DNA of 64,000 nt from Phytohabitans sp036906915 (GTDB taxonomy: Bacteria; Actinomycetota; Actinomycetes; Mycobacteriales; Micromonosporaceae): positions 1 through 64,000 of the forward strand of contig NZ_JBAKHX010000002.1 of the NCBI RefSeq assembly GCF_036906915.1, read 5' to 3'. Positions 39,187 through 47,608 of this stretch are shown here, piece by piece; the stretch's first letter is position 1, and each line of letters begins with the position of its first letter. The notes below the pieces were generated by a model that made no database searches, was not told the origin of the DNA, and was given only the letters and a program-made list of their open reading frames with translations. The position numbers and the translations under genes were made by a program.

Positions 39187-39759
39187 ATGCCCACGCCCAC
39201 CAAGGGCCCCCGCCTCGGCGGCAGCCCCGCGCACGAGCGGCTGATGCTGGCCAACCTGGCCACCTCGCTGTTCCGGCACGGCAAGATCACTACCACCGAG
39301 ACCAAGGCCAAGCGGCTCCGCCCGCTCGCCGAGCAGCTCATCACCAAGGCCAAGCGCGGTGACCTGCACGCCCGGCGCCGGGTCCTGACCGTGGTCAAGG
39401 ACAAGGACGTGGTCTACGAGCTGTTCGACCAGATCGCGCCGCGGTACGCCAACCGCAACGGCGGCTACACCCGGATCGTGAAGACCGGTCCGCGCAAGGG
39501 TGACGCCGCGCCGATGGCGATCATCGAGCTGGTCGAGGAGCTGGTCGTCGCCGCGCCGCCGGCCAAGAAGACTGCCGCGAAGAAGGCCGCCAAGAAGGCC
39601 GCGCAGCAGGACAAGGTCGAGGCGCTCGCTCCCGACGAGGATGAGCCGAAGCCGACGTCCGTCGAGGCCGACGCCGACGACCAGGACGCCGAGCCGCCGG
39701 TGTCGGCGTCCGGTGACAAGGACGCCGACGGCCCTGGCACCAAGGCCGAGGGCGCGTAA
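39187..39759 (+). CDS. rplQ: 50S ribosomal protein bL17 with acidic tail
   Basis: A 190-residue protein; the core of about 120 residues has PTKGPRLGGSPAHERLMLAN and RVLTVVKDKDVV. Residues from about 125 are an extension: first Lys/Ala-rich (AKKTAAKKAAKKAAQQ), then Asp/Glu/Pro-rich to the end. E. coli bL17 has 127 residues; extended tails are typical of actinobacteria. ATG with acgaggagcacc upstream. Followed by a perfect terminator. Confidence 0.96.
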   Translation: MPTPTKGPRLGGSPAHERLMLANLATSLFRHGKITTTETKAKRLRPLAEQLITKAKRGDLHARRRVLTVVKDKDVVYELFDQIAPRYANRNGGYTRIVKTGPRKGDAAPMAIIELVEELVVAAPPAKKTAAKKAAKKAAQQDKVEALAPDEDEPKPTSVEADADDQDAEPPVSASGDKDADGPGTKAEGA

Positions 39760-39772
39760 GACGGTCCGACAT

Positions 39773-39809
39773 CAAGGCGCCCCTCGTCCTCGTGACGAGG
39801 GGCGCCTTG
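39773..39809 (+). terminator. terminator after rplQ
   Basis: caaggcgcccctcgt (39773-39787) pairs perfectly over 15 bases with acgaggggcgccttg (39795-39809) around cctcgtg. Only 17 bases separate it from the truA start, so truA needs readthrough of this hairpin or a promoter upstream of it. Confidence 0.88.
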
Positions 39810-39826
39810 CTTGTGAGGGAGGGCGA

Positions 39827-40627
39827 GTGACTCGGGTACGGCTGGACGTCGCGTACGACGGCACGGACTTTTCCGGCTGGGCGGCGCAGCCGGGGCGCCG
39901 CACTGTCGCCGGTGTGCTCGCCGAGGCGCTGGGCGTGCTCGTCGGCCCGGAGCAGGTGATCGGCCTGACCGTCGCCGGGCGCACTGACGCGGGCGTGCAC
40001 GCCACCGGCCAGGTGTGCCACGTCGACCTGCCATCGCACGCGCTGGAGCTGGGTCTGGTACGCCGGCTGGCCGCGCTGCTGCCCCCCGACGTCCGAGCGC
40101 GGGCCGTGACCGAGGTGCCGCCGGAGTTCGACGCCCGGTTCTCGGCGACGTTTCGCCGGTACGAGTACCGGGTCACCGACGCCCCGTACGGCGCCGACCC
40201 GCTGCGCCGGCACGACACGCTCGCCTGGCCGCGCCCGCTCGACCTGGACGCGCTCGACAGGGCGGCCGCCGGCCTGCTGGGTGAGCATGACTTCGCGGCG
40301 TACTGCAAACGCAAGGAACACGCCACGACGATCCGGGCGATCAGCCGGCTCGACTGGCGGCGTGAGCCGGACGGCGTACTGGTCGCGACCGTGCAGGCCG
40401 ACGCGTTCTGCCAGGCGATGGTGCGCAGCCTGATGGGCGGGCTGCTGGCTGTGGGCGACGGGCGCCGGCCGGTGGACTGGCCTGCCGGGCTGCTCGACCG
40501 CCGGGAGCGCGCCAACGAGGTCATGGTCGTACCCGCACACGGCCTGACCCTGGTCGAGGTCGGATACCCGGACACGGCGACGGAGTACGCCGAGCGCGCC
40601 GACCTGACACGGCGGCTACGAGCCTGA
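39827..40627 (+). CDS. truA: tRNA pseudouridine synthase A
   Basis: A 266-residue enzyme that converts uridines 38-40 of the anticodon arm to pseudouridine. The catalytic Asp54 lies in GRTDAGVHATGQ. FRRYEYRV and AFCQAMVRSLMGGLL are conserved. The GTG at 39827 has gagggaggg 4-12 bases upstream and gives MTRVRLDVAYDGTDFSG, the family start; upstream in-frame codons lie within rplQ and the terminator. Its 3' end overlaps the convergent next gene by 12 bases. Confidence 0.96.
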   Translation: MTRVRLDVAYDGTDFSGWAAQPGRRTVAGVLAEALGVLVGPEQVIGLTVAGRTDAGVHATGQVCHVDLPSHALELGLVRRLAALLPPDVRARAVTEVPPEFDARFSATFRRYEYRVTDAPYGADPLRRHDTLAWPRPLDLDALDRAAAGLLGEHDFAAYCKRKEHATTIRAISRLDWRREPDGVLVATVQADAFCQAMVRSLMGGLLAVGDGRRPVDWPAGLLDRRERANEVMVVPAHGLTLVEVGYPDTATEYAERADLTRRLRA

Positions 40628-41512
40628 CAGGGGTGCGGTGGCGCGCCTCTCGATCACGGTGCCGCGTAGGTGGGTCTCCAGCATGTCCGTGAGGATCGGC
40701 CCGACGCGCTGGTCGCCGTCCGCGATCGGCTTGCGGTCGGCGCGAGCGATCACGCAGTACACCAGGTAGTGCCCGCGTACGTGCCAGCCGACCTGTGCCG
40801 AGGAGAGCGCGATGGCCTCGGTGCCGCGACCGGCGAGCAGGCCGTTGAAGCGTCCCTGCCCGGCTTCGACCATCGGCTTGATCGTCTCCCGCGCCCACTC
40901 CGCGCCTTCGACATCGGAGAGGTTGAAGACGCCCGCCGTGACCAGGTACCGGTCGTCCGACGAGCGCAGCGTGCCGCGTACCACCTGGGTACAGCCGAGT
41001 TCGTGCAGCAATCGGGCGACGCGCCCTGCCGCGGCGCCGCGGCAGTCCTTGCTGGCGCTGGTGCGCAGTACCCGGTACGGCGGCTGGGTGGGGTCGATGG
41101 CCAGTTCCTCGCTGGGAAAGACCTCGGCGGCGGAGAGCGGCTCCGGGTCGGCGTCCCGCGAGCCGATGTCGCGCGGCACCGCCGTGGGTGGTGCCGCGTC
41201 GGAGGCGATCGCGTCGTGGCCTTGACGCTCGTCGGCCACGATGAAGAACGAGCTCAGGCCGCACACCGACAGCAGGGCGACCACGCCGAGGCAGCTGATG
41301 ACGGCCTGCCACACCTGGCGGGGCGGTCGGCGGGCGCGCCGGCGCGGTTTCCAGTCGGGGGGCGGCGTGGGCGTCGAGCACTGTCGTGGACGCCGGCCGC
41401 GAGCAACGATGGCGCTGCCGTGCCGGCCCCGCGCGCGCGTTCGGGACAGGGTGCGGGCGTGCCGCGGCGGGGGTGGCCACCCGCCGGGACCAGCGCTGGA
41501 CCCGAACACCAT
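40616..41512 (-). CDS. single-span membrane protein of unknown function
   Basis: A 298-residue protein. Residues 1-65 are Pro/Arg-rich and cytoplasmic, a membrane segment follows (about 68-92, QAVISCLGVVALLSVCGLSS), and residues 95-298 form a folded external domain with VLRTSASKDC, LLHELGCTQVVRGTLRS and YLVTAGVFNL. The two cysteines 25 residues apart could form a disulfide. It resembles conserved hypothetical proteins of Micromonosporaceae; no enzyme motif is seen. A promoter with TTGTAA and TATTTA lies just upstream on this strand. The stop overlaps the end of truA. Confidence 0.8.
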   Translation of the reverse strand: MVFGSSAGPGGWPPPPRHARTLSRTRARGRHGSAIVARGRRPRQCSTPTPPPDWKPRRRARRPPRQVWQAVISCLGVVALLSVCGLSSFFIVADERQGHDAIASDAAPPTAVPRDIGSRDADPEPLSAAEVFPSEELAIDPTQPPYRVLRTSASKDCRGAAAGRVARLLHELGCTQVVRGTLRSSDDRYLVTAGVFNLSDVEGAEWARETIKPMVEAGQGRFNGLLAGRGTEAIALSSAQVGWHVRGHYLVYCVIARADRKPIADGDQRVGPILTDMLETHLRGTVIERRATAPLSGS

Positions 41513-41532
41513 GGAACTCAGGGTAACTGGAC

Positions 41533-41560
41533 TAAATACCCTAGATAACTTCTTTTACAA
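41533..41560 (-). promoter_or_regulatory. promoter candidate for the membrane protein gene
   Basis: On the minus strand, TTGTAA (41560-41555) and TATTTA (41538-41533) are 16 bases apart, about 20 bases before the ATG at 41512. The whole 41515-41600 stretch is unusually AT-rich for this genome. Confidence 0.55.
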
Positions 41561-41611
41561 CAGAACCCTAAAAGACGGACAAATACTGAAGGCGGCTCAC
41601 GTGTGAGAATG

Positions 41612-41675
41612 CGAAACCGGAATTCAGGTCGGGCGCCGTCGGAGGTGGCCACGGCTCCCAGCAGAATCCGCTGTA
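41612..41675 (+). repeat. structured intergenic repeat, copy 3 (before RsmC-like gene)
   Basis: Third copy of the 62-base element. The inner stem gccgt/acggc is kept; the outer pairing is cgga(a)ttc with gaatccg, again different from copies 1 and 2. It ends about 25 bases before the methyltransferase start codon. Confidence 0.8.
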
Positions 41676-41700
41676 CGCCGAAGAGAGAATGTGAGCAACC

Positions 41701-42297
41701 GTGAGCCACTACTTCAGCGCCGAGCCGGAGGCCAGCACACAGCGCCGCGACATCGCGTTCACGATCGCCGGACGCGAGTTCTCGCTGGTGACCACCGGGG
41801 GCGTGTTCTCCGCCGACCGGCTCGACCCGGGTACCGCGGTACTGCTGCGCAAGGCCGACCTGCCCGGGGCCGACGCCGCCGGTCCCTTCCTCGACCTGGG
41901 ATGTGGCTACGGCCCGATCGCGTCGGTTCTCGCGACGGTCGCCCCCCGCGCCACGGTGTACGCGGTCGACGTCAACGCTCGCGCCCGCGAACTCGCCGCG
42001 GAGAACGCCGCGCGCACCGGCGCCGCCGGCCGCATCCGGGTCGCGGCGCCCGACGAGGTACCGGACGAGGTGCGGTTCGCGCAGATCTGGAGCAACCCAC
42101 CCATCCGGGTCGGCAAGACCGAGCTGCACGCCATGCTCGACCGGTGGCTGCCCCGGCTCGCGCCCGGCGGCATCGCCTGGCTGGTGGTGGCCCGGCACCT
42201 CGGCGGCGACTCCCTCCAGAAGTGGATCACCGAACGTGGCTGGCCGGTCGCCCGGCAGGCCAGCCAGAAGGGCTACCGCGTACTGAAAGTCGGATGA
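41701..42297 (+). CDS. RsmC-like class I SAM methyltransferase
   Basis: A 198-residue methyltransferase of the small MTS-domain type, related to 16S rRNA guanine methyltransferase RsmC. Motif I is FLDLGCGYGPIASVLA (about residues 61-76), the acidic residue after strand 2 is in YAVDVNARA, and the catalytic-type motif is NPPIRVGK near 124-131. This NPP motif indicates amino-group methylation of a base in rRNA or another substrate. It lacks the N-terminal duplicated domain of E. coli RsmC, as is usual in Gram-positives. GTG start with only a weak binding site; the preceding repeat may control it. Confidence 0.8.
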   Translation: MSHYFSAEPEASTQRRDIAFTIAGREFSLVTTGGVFSADRLDPGTAVLLRKADLPGADAAGPFLDLGCGYGPIASVLATVAPRATVYAVDVNARARELAAENAARTGAAGRIRVAAPDEVPDEVRFAQIWSNPPIRVGKTELHAMLDRWLPRLAPGGIAWLVVARHLGGDSLQKWITERGWPVARQASQKGYRVLKVG

Positions 42298-42328
42298 CCG
42301 CGGGCGCCGCGTCGGGCAGGATGCCCCC

Positions 42329-43930
42329 GTGGGGTACGTGGACGTCGCGAATGTCGGGCATGCGCTGCCGGACGGCAGGCAGCTGTTCGCCGACGTGTCG
42401 TTCCGCGTCGGCGAGGGCGCGAAGGTGGCCCTGATCGGACCCAATGGCGCCGGTAAGACGACGCTGCTGCGGATGGTGGCTGGCGACCTGCCCGTGCCCG
42501 TCGGCGGCATCGCGCGGGCCGGCGGGCTGGGCGTGATGCGGCAGTTCATCGGCATGATCGGCGACCAGACCACGCTCCAGCAGCTGGCCATGTCGCTTGC
42601 GCCGCCGCGGCTGCGAGAGGTGGGCGGGCGGCTCACCGCCGCCGAGGCGGCGCTGCACCAGAGCCCCGATTCCGAGCGCGTCCAGATCGGATATGCCAAC
42701 GCGCTGGCCGCCTGGGGTGAAGCCGGCGGATACGACGCGGAGATCCTCTTCGACACCGTGTCCACCCTCGTGCTCGCGAAACCGTGGGACGCCACCCGTG
42801 ACCGGCCGGTACGCACGCTGTCCGGCGGCCAGCAGAAGCGGTTCGCGCTCGAACTGCTGCTCCGCGGCCCCGACGAGGTACTGCTGCTCGACGAGCCCGA
42901 CAACTTCCTCGACGTGCCCGGCAAGCGCTGGCTGGAGGAGCGGCTGCGCGAGTCGGCGAAATCCGTGCTGTACGTCTCGCACGACCGCGAGCTGCTCGCC
43001 CAGACCGCCGACCGGGTGGTCACCGTCGAGGGCGGCAGCGCGTGGGTGCACCCGGGAGGGTTCGCGTCGTGGCATGAGGCCCGGGTCGCCCGGCACGAGC
43101 GGCTGGAGCAGTCGCGCCGCCGCTGGGACGAGGAGCACCAGAAGCTGCGCGAACTCATGCTGATGTACAAGCAGAAGGCCGCCTACAACGACGGCATGGC
43201 GTCGCGGTACCAGGCGGCGCAGACCCGGCTCCGCAAGTTCGAGGAGGCCGGGCCGCCGCCGTTGCCGCCCCGCGAGCAGGACATCCGCATGAAACTGCGC
43301 GGTGGGCGTACCGGTAAGCGGGCCGTGATGTGCGAGCAGCTCGAGCTCGACGGCCTCACCTACCCCTTCGACCTGGAGATCTGGTACGGCGACCGGGTGG
43401 CGGTCCTCGGCGCGAACGGCACCGGAAAGTCGCACTTCCTCCGGCTCATCGAAGCACCGTCCTCTGTGGTCCACTCCGGGGTGGCCCGGCTCGGTGCGAG
43501 AGTCCGTCCCGGCCACTTCTCGCAAACGCACGATCATCCTGAGCTGCTCGACAAGACGCTCGTGGAGGTGCTGTGGCGCGGCGACGACCACCGCGCCGGC
43601 ATGGATCGGCACGGCGCGATGAAGTCGCTCAACCGGTATGACCTGGCGGGACAGGGCGACCAGAAGTTCGGCACGCTGTCGGGCGGGCAGCAGGCGCGCT
43701 TCCTGGTGCTCCTGCTGGAGCTCTCCGGCGCGACGCTGCTGCTGCTCGACGAGCCGACCGACAACCTCGACCTGGCGTCCGCCGAGGCGCTGGAGGAGGG
43801 GCTGAAGGCGTTCGAGGGCACCGTCATCGCGGTCACGCACGACCGGTGGTTCTGTCGCTCCTTCGACCGGTACGTGGTGTTTCAGAACGACGGCGAGGTC
43901 AAGGAGAGCGCCGAGCCCGCCTGGGATTGA
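42329..43930 (+). CDS. ABC-F family ATPase, non-canonical motifs
   Basis: A 533-residue soluble protein with two ABC nucleotide-binding domains and no membrane segments, as in ABC-F translation factors. Domain 1 has GPNGAGKTT (about 37-45), LSGGQQKRF and DEPDNFLD; domain 2 has GANGTGKSH, LSGGQQARF and DEPTDNLD. The usual ABC-F DEPTNHLD is altered in both halves, and Walker A of domain 2 ends in Ser-His. The linker between domains (about 255-320) is charged and helical. Members act on stalled ribosomes; some protect against antibiotics. Role here unproven. GTG start, 31 bases after the methyltransferase. Confidence 0.85.
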   Translation: MGYVDVANVGHALPDGRQLFADVSFRVGEGAKVALIGPNGAGKTTLLRMVAGDLPVPVGGIARAGGLGVMRQFIGMIGDQTTLQQLAMSLAPPRLREVGGRLTAAEAALHQSPDSERVQIGYANALAAWGEAGGYDAEILFDTVSTLVLAKPWDATRDRPVRTLSGGQQKRFALELLLRGPDEVLLLDEPDNFLDVPGKRWLEERLRESAKSVLYVSHDRELLAQTADRVVTVEGGSAWVHPGGFASWHEARVARHERLEQSRRRWDEEHQKLRELMLMYKQKAAYNDGMASRYQAAQTRLRKFEEAGPPPLPPREQDIRMKLRGGRTGKRAVMCEQLELDGLTYPFDLEIWYGDRVAVLGANGTGKSHFLRLIEAPSSVVHSGVARLGARVRPGHFSQTHDHPELLDKTLVEVLWRGDDHRAGMDRHGAMKSLNRYDLAGQGDQKFGTLSGGQQARFLVLLLELSGATLLLLDEPTDNLDLASAEALEEGLKAFEGTVIAVTHDRWFCRSFDRYVVFQNDGEVKESAEPAWD

Positions 43931-43961
43931 ACCTTTCCGGACGCGCATCCGAACTACAGGT

Positions 43962-45566
43962 ATGCGTCGCTGGGTGCGGGCCCTGCTCGTAGGGGTGTTT
44001 CTCGCCCTCGTCATGCCCGCGACCCCGGCCAACGCCCACGCCGCGCTGGTCACGACCACTCCCACCCAGGGCGCGGTGATCGGCTCCTCGCCCACCGAGG
44101 TGCGGCTCACCTTCAACGAACCGGTCGGCATCATCCCCGGCAAGACCCAGGTGATCGCCCCCAACGGCAAGCGGATCAACGAGGGCGACCCGGTGGCGTC
44201 CAACGGCACCCTCACGATCGCCATCCGCAAGGCGGACCGGCCGCTCGGCACGTATCTGGTGAGCTATCGGGTGATCTCGGCGGACGGGCACCCGCTGGCC
44301 GGCGGCTTCATGTTCTCCGTGGGGGCGCCCTCGCAGTCGGCGCCCGAAGCGCCCGGCGACGACAAGGCCGTGACGGTGCTGCTCGGCGTCGCGAAATACC
44401 TCGGGTACGTAGGCCTGACGTTGGTGGTCGGCCCGATCCTCATGCTGGCCGTGCTGTGGCCACGCCGGCTGTCCACGCGAGGCCCGCTCCGGCTGGTCCG
44501 GATCGGACTGGCGACGCTGGCGGTGACGACGCTGGCGTCGCTGTGGCTCCAGGTGCCGTACCTGTCCGGCGCCGGCCCGTTCGAGGTGTCCGGAGTCGAG
44601 CTGCGCCAGGTGCTGGCAAGCACGGTCGGGCTGGCTCTGGTGGTCCGCTTGGCGGTGATCGCGGCGGTGTGGCTGCTGGTCCGTGCCCGTCCCGGGCGAC
44701 GTCGTGGTCTTCTTCTCGGCGCGCTCGGCGCCGGCGCCCTGCTGACCTGGCCGCTCGCCGGCCACCCGGCCGCCTCGCCAATCCCGCCCGTCTCCGCGCT
44801 CGCCGACGTCCTGCACCTCGCCGCGATGTCTGTCTGGCTCGGCGGCCTGGTGGTGCTCGTCGGCTTCCTACTGCGCCGCGCCGACCCGCGCGAGCTGCAC
44901 GTCATCCTGCCCGTGTGGTCGCGGTGGGCCGCGGTCGCGATCCTCTGGCTCGTCGGCGGCGGCGCCGTACAGGCCCTGATCGAGCTGGGTGGGCTCGGTG
45001 CGCTCACCGACACCGACTATGGCCGGCTCGTACTGCTCAAGGTCGGCCTCCTCGGCGTGATCCTCGGCGTCGCCTACTTCTCCCGCCGGCTCGTGCTGCG
45101 GCGCGGTGCGCCGGGACGGCTGCGCCGGCTGGTCGGCGCCGAGCTCGGCATGACCGCGATCGTGCTGGCGGCCAGCTCACTCCTGGTGCAGACCACGCCC
45201 GGCCGCTCGGCGAACGTGGAGGCGGCGGCGGTGGCTGAGGCGCGCGGCTTCTCGACGACGCTGAGCAGCCAGGTCTTCTCCGTGCAGTTCGAGATCTTTC
45301 CGGTGCAGGTCGGCGAGAACAACACACTGCACGCGTTCGTCTACACGCCCGAGGGAAAGCCGGTCGACGTGGCGGAGTGGAAGGTCAGCACGGCCCTGCC
45401 CGAGAAGGGCGTCGAACCGTTCGACAACCCGATCGCGACGATCCGCGGTAACCAGGGGATCGGTGCGGTGACGTTTCCGTTCCCCGGCGAATGGCAGCTC
45501 ACCTTGACCATCCGCGTATCCGACATCGACCAGGCCACGGTAAAGACCACAGTCCCCGTCCCCTGA
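43962..45566 (+). CDS. copper resistance protein, CopC-CopD fusion
   Basis: A 534-residue protein. A signal peptide ends ANA before His26, which would be the N-terminal copper ligand of the mature CopC domain (about 26-120); ADGHPLAGGF supplies another His. About eight membrane segments of the CopD domain follow (about 145-415), with LHLAAMSVWLGGLVVL carrying the typical His and Trp. A C-terminal extracellular domain (about 430-534) resembles the YtkA-like part of YcnJ-type proteins. Thought to bind and import or buffer copper at the membrane. No copper operator was recognised in the 31-base gap upstream. Confidence 0.9.
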   Translation: MRRWVRALLVGVFLALVMPATPANAHAALVTTTPTQGAVIGSSPTEVRLTFNEPVGIIPGKTQVIAPNGKRINEGDPVASNGTLTIAIRKADRPLGTYLVSYRVISADGHPLAGGFMFSVGAPSQSAPEAPGDDKAVTVLLGVAKYLGYVGLTLVVGPILMLAVLWPRRLSTRGPLRLVRIGLATLAVTTLASLWLQVPYLSGAGPFEVSGVELRQVLASTVGLALVVRLAVIAAVWLLVRARPGRRRGLLLGALGAGALLTWPLAGHPAASPIPPVSALADVLHLAAMSVWLGGLVVLVGFLLRRADPRELHVILPVWSRWAAVAILWLVGGGAVQALIELGGLGALTDTDYGRLVLLKVGLLGVILGVAYFSRRLVLRRGAPGRLRRLVGAELGMTAIVLAASSLLVQTTPGRSANVEAAAVAEARGFSTTLSSQVFSVQFEIFPVQVGENNTLHAFVYTPEGKPVDVAEWKVSTALPEKGVEPFDNPIATIRGNQGIGAVTFPFPGEWQLTLTIRVSDIDQATVKTTVPVP

Positions 45567-45641
45567 CCTGTCGCGGTCCTGGCGGGAGCACTTCGGCCCG
45601 GTGCCCGCGATCGTCCGCTGAATCGAGTGGCGCAGATCCCC

Positions 45642-45671
45642 TTTACGGGGGCGTGACGCGGCCCTTACTGT
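45642..45671 (+). promoter_or_regulatory. promoter candidate for the thiamine operon
   Basis: TTTACG (45642-45647) and TACTGT (45666-45671), 18 bases apart. The predicted start near 45678 is directly in front of the riboswitch, which fits well. Confidence 0.5.
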
Positions 45672-45683
45672 GAGGGCAGGAGT

Positions 45684-45773
45684 GACCCACGGGAGCCCGG
45701 TGCACCGGGCTGAGAGGGGGGCATGCAGCCCCCGACCGTCGAACCTGATCCGGGTAATGCCGGCGCAGGGAGG
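45684..45773 (+). promoter_or_regulatory. TPP (thiamine pyrophosphate) riboswitch
   Basis: Contains the diagnostic blocks gggctgagag (45706-45715), aacctgatccgg (45742-45753) and gggtaatgc (45752-45760) followed by cggcgcaggga, i.e. the conserved thi-box. The variable P3 arm is ggggggcatgcagccccc. The 3' strand of the closing P1 stem overlaps gggaggag, the ribosome binding site of thiE, so TPP binding should hide it and switch off translation of the operon. Confidence 0.96.
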
Positions 45774-45781
45774 AGTGCCGC

Positions 45782-46384
45782 ATGCCGTTCCCTCGGCTCC
45801 ACCTCATCACCGATTCGCTCGCGGTCGCGCGGGCGGCCATCGACGCCGCGGGGCCCGAGCTGGCCGTACAGGTGCGGGTCGAAGACGACGTCGACGACCG
45901 GGCCGCGTACGAGCTGGCCGCAAAGGCCGTCGAGCTGTGTGCCGGTGCCGGAGCGTTATGCCTGGTCAATGACCGGTTGCATGTCGGGCTCGCGGTCGGG
46001 GCCGGTGGCGGGCACGTGGGCGCGCTCGACCTGCCGGTCGACGCGGCCCGCCGGGTGCTCGGGCCGGGCGCCGTGCTCGGCGCGACGGCCCGCGATCCTG
46101 ACGCGGCGAGGCAGGCGGTCGCCGCTGGGGCCACGTATCTGGGCGTCGGGCCCGCGTATGCGACGTCCACAAAGGACGGGCTGCCGCCGCCGATCGGTCC
46201 GGCAGGAGTCGCCGCCGTGGCCGCCGCCGTCGACGTACCCGTCATAGCGATCGCCGGAGTCACCGCCGCCCGGGTACCCGAACTCCGCGAAAGCGGCGCG
46301 TACGGCGTCGCGGTGATCGGCGCGATCGGCCGCGCACCCGACCCCACCGCCGCAACGATCGAGCTGCTGAAAGCCCTCTCGTGA
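45782..46384 (+). CDS. thiE: thiamine-phosphate synthase
   Basis: A 200-residue TIM-barrel enzyme that joins HMP pyrophosphate to thiazole phosphate. It keeps LVNDRLHVGLAVGAGGGHVG (about 61-80) and YLGVGPAYATSTKDG, with the phosphate-binding glycine region near the end. The usual QLRxK of the first strand is changed to QVRVED, which is unusual, and HVGALDLP replaces HLGQ-D-P. Probably functional because it heads a full thi operon. The ATG at 45782 follows ggagga in the riboswitch. Stop overlaps thiO by 4 bases. Confidence 0.88.
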   Translation: MPFPRLHLITDSLAVARAAIDAAGPELAVQVRVEDDVDDRAAYELAAKAVELCAGAGALCLVNDRLHVGLAVGAGGGHVGALDLPVDAARRVLGPGAVLGATARDPDAARQAVAAGATYLGVGPAYATSTKDGLPPPIGPAGVAAVAAAVDVPVIAIAGVTAARVPELRESGAYGVAVIGAIGRAPDPTAATIELLKALS

Positions 46385-47409
46385 CACCCGATGTGGAGGT
46401 CGTGGGCGCAGGCCCGATCGGCCTCGCCATCGCGTGGCGGTGTACGCAGCGCGGCCTGACCGTGCGGGTCGTCGACGACGGCCAGCCGGGTGCCGCGCAC
46501 GCCGCCGCCGGGATGCTTTCGCCGGTCGCCGAGGCGTACTTCGGTGAAGAGGCGCTCACCGGGCTGCTCGTGGAGTCGGCGAAACGGTGGCCCGCGTTCG
46601 CCGCCGAGCTGGGCGACGTGGGGTATCGCGACGACGGCACCCTGGTAGTCGCGCTGACCGGCGACGACCTGGCCGAGGCGGAGCGCCTGCGCGCATACCA
46701 GGCGGGGCTCGGCCTGCCCATCGACCGGCTGCGCCCCAGCGAGCTGCGGGATCGCGAGCCACGCCTCTCGCCGCGGGTCCGCGGCGGCGCCTTCGCCGCC
46801 GGCGATCACCAGGTCGACCCGCGCAAGCTGGTGCCCGCCCTACGCCGCGCCGCTATCGCGGCGGGCGTGACCATCGCCGCCGAGCGTGGGCTCGCTCGGG
46901 TCACGGTCATCGCCGCAGGGTGCGGGTCCGCGGCGCTCGCTGGGGTGCCGGTCCGGGCGGTCAAGGGCCAGATCCTCCGGCTCCGCGCGCCCGATCACGG
47001 TCCGCCGGGCTTCCGGCACGTGATCAGGGGGTACGCGGACAGCCGCCACGTCTATCTCGTGCCGCGTGCCGAAGGGGAGGTCGTGGTCGGTGCGACCGTC
47101 GAGGAGCGCACGGACTCGGCGGTGACCGCTGGTGCGGTGCTCGACCTGCTGCGCGCCGCGGCCGACCTGGTGCCGGACATCGCCGAGTACCACCTGGTGG
47201 AGGCGCTCGCCGGGCACCGGCCGGGTACCCCGGACAACGCGCCGATCCTCGGACCGCTCGACGGCCGGCCCGGCGTCGTGGTGGCCACCGGTCACCACCG
47301 CCACGGGATCGTCCTGACCCCGATCACCGCTGACCTGATCGCCGACCTGGTCGAAAAGGGCGTGCCCGACCCGATGTTGGCGCCGTTCACCCCAGCGAGG
47401 TTCACATGA
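46381..47409 (+). CDS. thiO: glycine oxidase ThiO
   Basis: A 342-residue FAD enzyme that oxidises glycine to the imine (dehydroglycine) used to build the thiazole ring. The Rossmann motif VVGAGPIGLAIAWR is at residues 7-20, HAAAGMLSPVAEAYF follows, and the FAD-binding C-terminus has HHRHGIVLTPITADLIADL. Use of ThiO instead of ThiH is typical of aerobic actinomycetes. GTG start overlapping thiE; the stop overlaps thiS. Confidence 0.93.
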   Translation: MTPDVEVVGAGPIGLAIAWRCTQRGLTVRVVDDGQPGAAHAAAGMLSPVAEAYFGEEALTGLLVESAKRWPAFAAELGDVGYRDDGTLVVALTGDDLAEAERLRAYQAGLGLPIDRLRPSELRDREPRLSPRVRGGAFAAGDHQVDPRKLVPALRRAAIAAGVTIAAERGLARVTVIAAGCGSAALAGVPVRAVKGQILRLRAPDHGPPGFRHVIRGYADSRHVYLVPRAEGEVVVGATVEERTDSAVTAGAVLDLLRAAADLVPDIAEYHLVEALAGHRPGTPDNAPILGPLDGRPGVVVATGHHRHGIVLTPITADLIADLVEKGVPDPMLAPFTPARFT

Positions 47410-47606
47410 ACGTTGTGCTCAACGGCACCGCACACGTCCTGCCCGACGGGGCGACCGTGGCCGAGGCGGTCGCCGTCGCCACCGACCGTACGAGGGGTGT
47501 CGCCGTCGCCGTCAACGGCGAGGTGGTACCGCGTACCGGCTGGCCCGGCGCGGTGCTGCGCGACGGCGACCAGATCGAGGTCCTGACCGCCGCCCAGGGA
47601 GGTTGA
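47406..47606 (+). CDS. thiS: sulfur carrier protein ThiS
   Basis: A 66-residue ubiquitin-like protein ending in the required Gly-Gly (AAQGG), which is adenylated and thiocarboxylated to carry sulfur for the thiazole ring. The beta-grasp pattern MNVVLNGTAHVLPDGATVAE is present. The partner adenylyltransferase ThiF is not in this window. ATG overlapping thiO by 4 bases. Confidence 0.95.
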   Translation: MNVVLNGTAHVLPDGATVAEAVAVATDRTRGVAVAVNGEVVPRTGWPGAVLRDGDQIEVLTAAQGG

Positions 47607-47608
47607 CC

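Noticed and set aside
40670..41548. Plus-strand frame of 292 codons opposite the membrane protein gene
   Set aside because: The minus-strand product has a proper membrane segment and a conserved-looking external domain; the plus frame is low-complexity.
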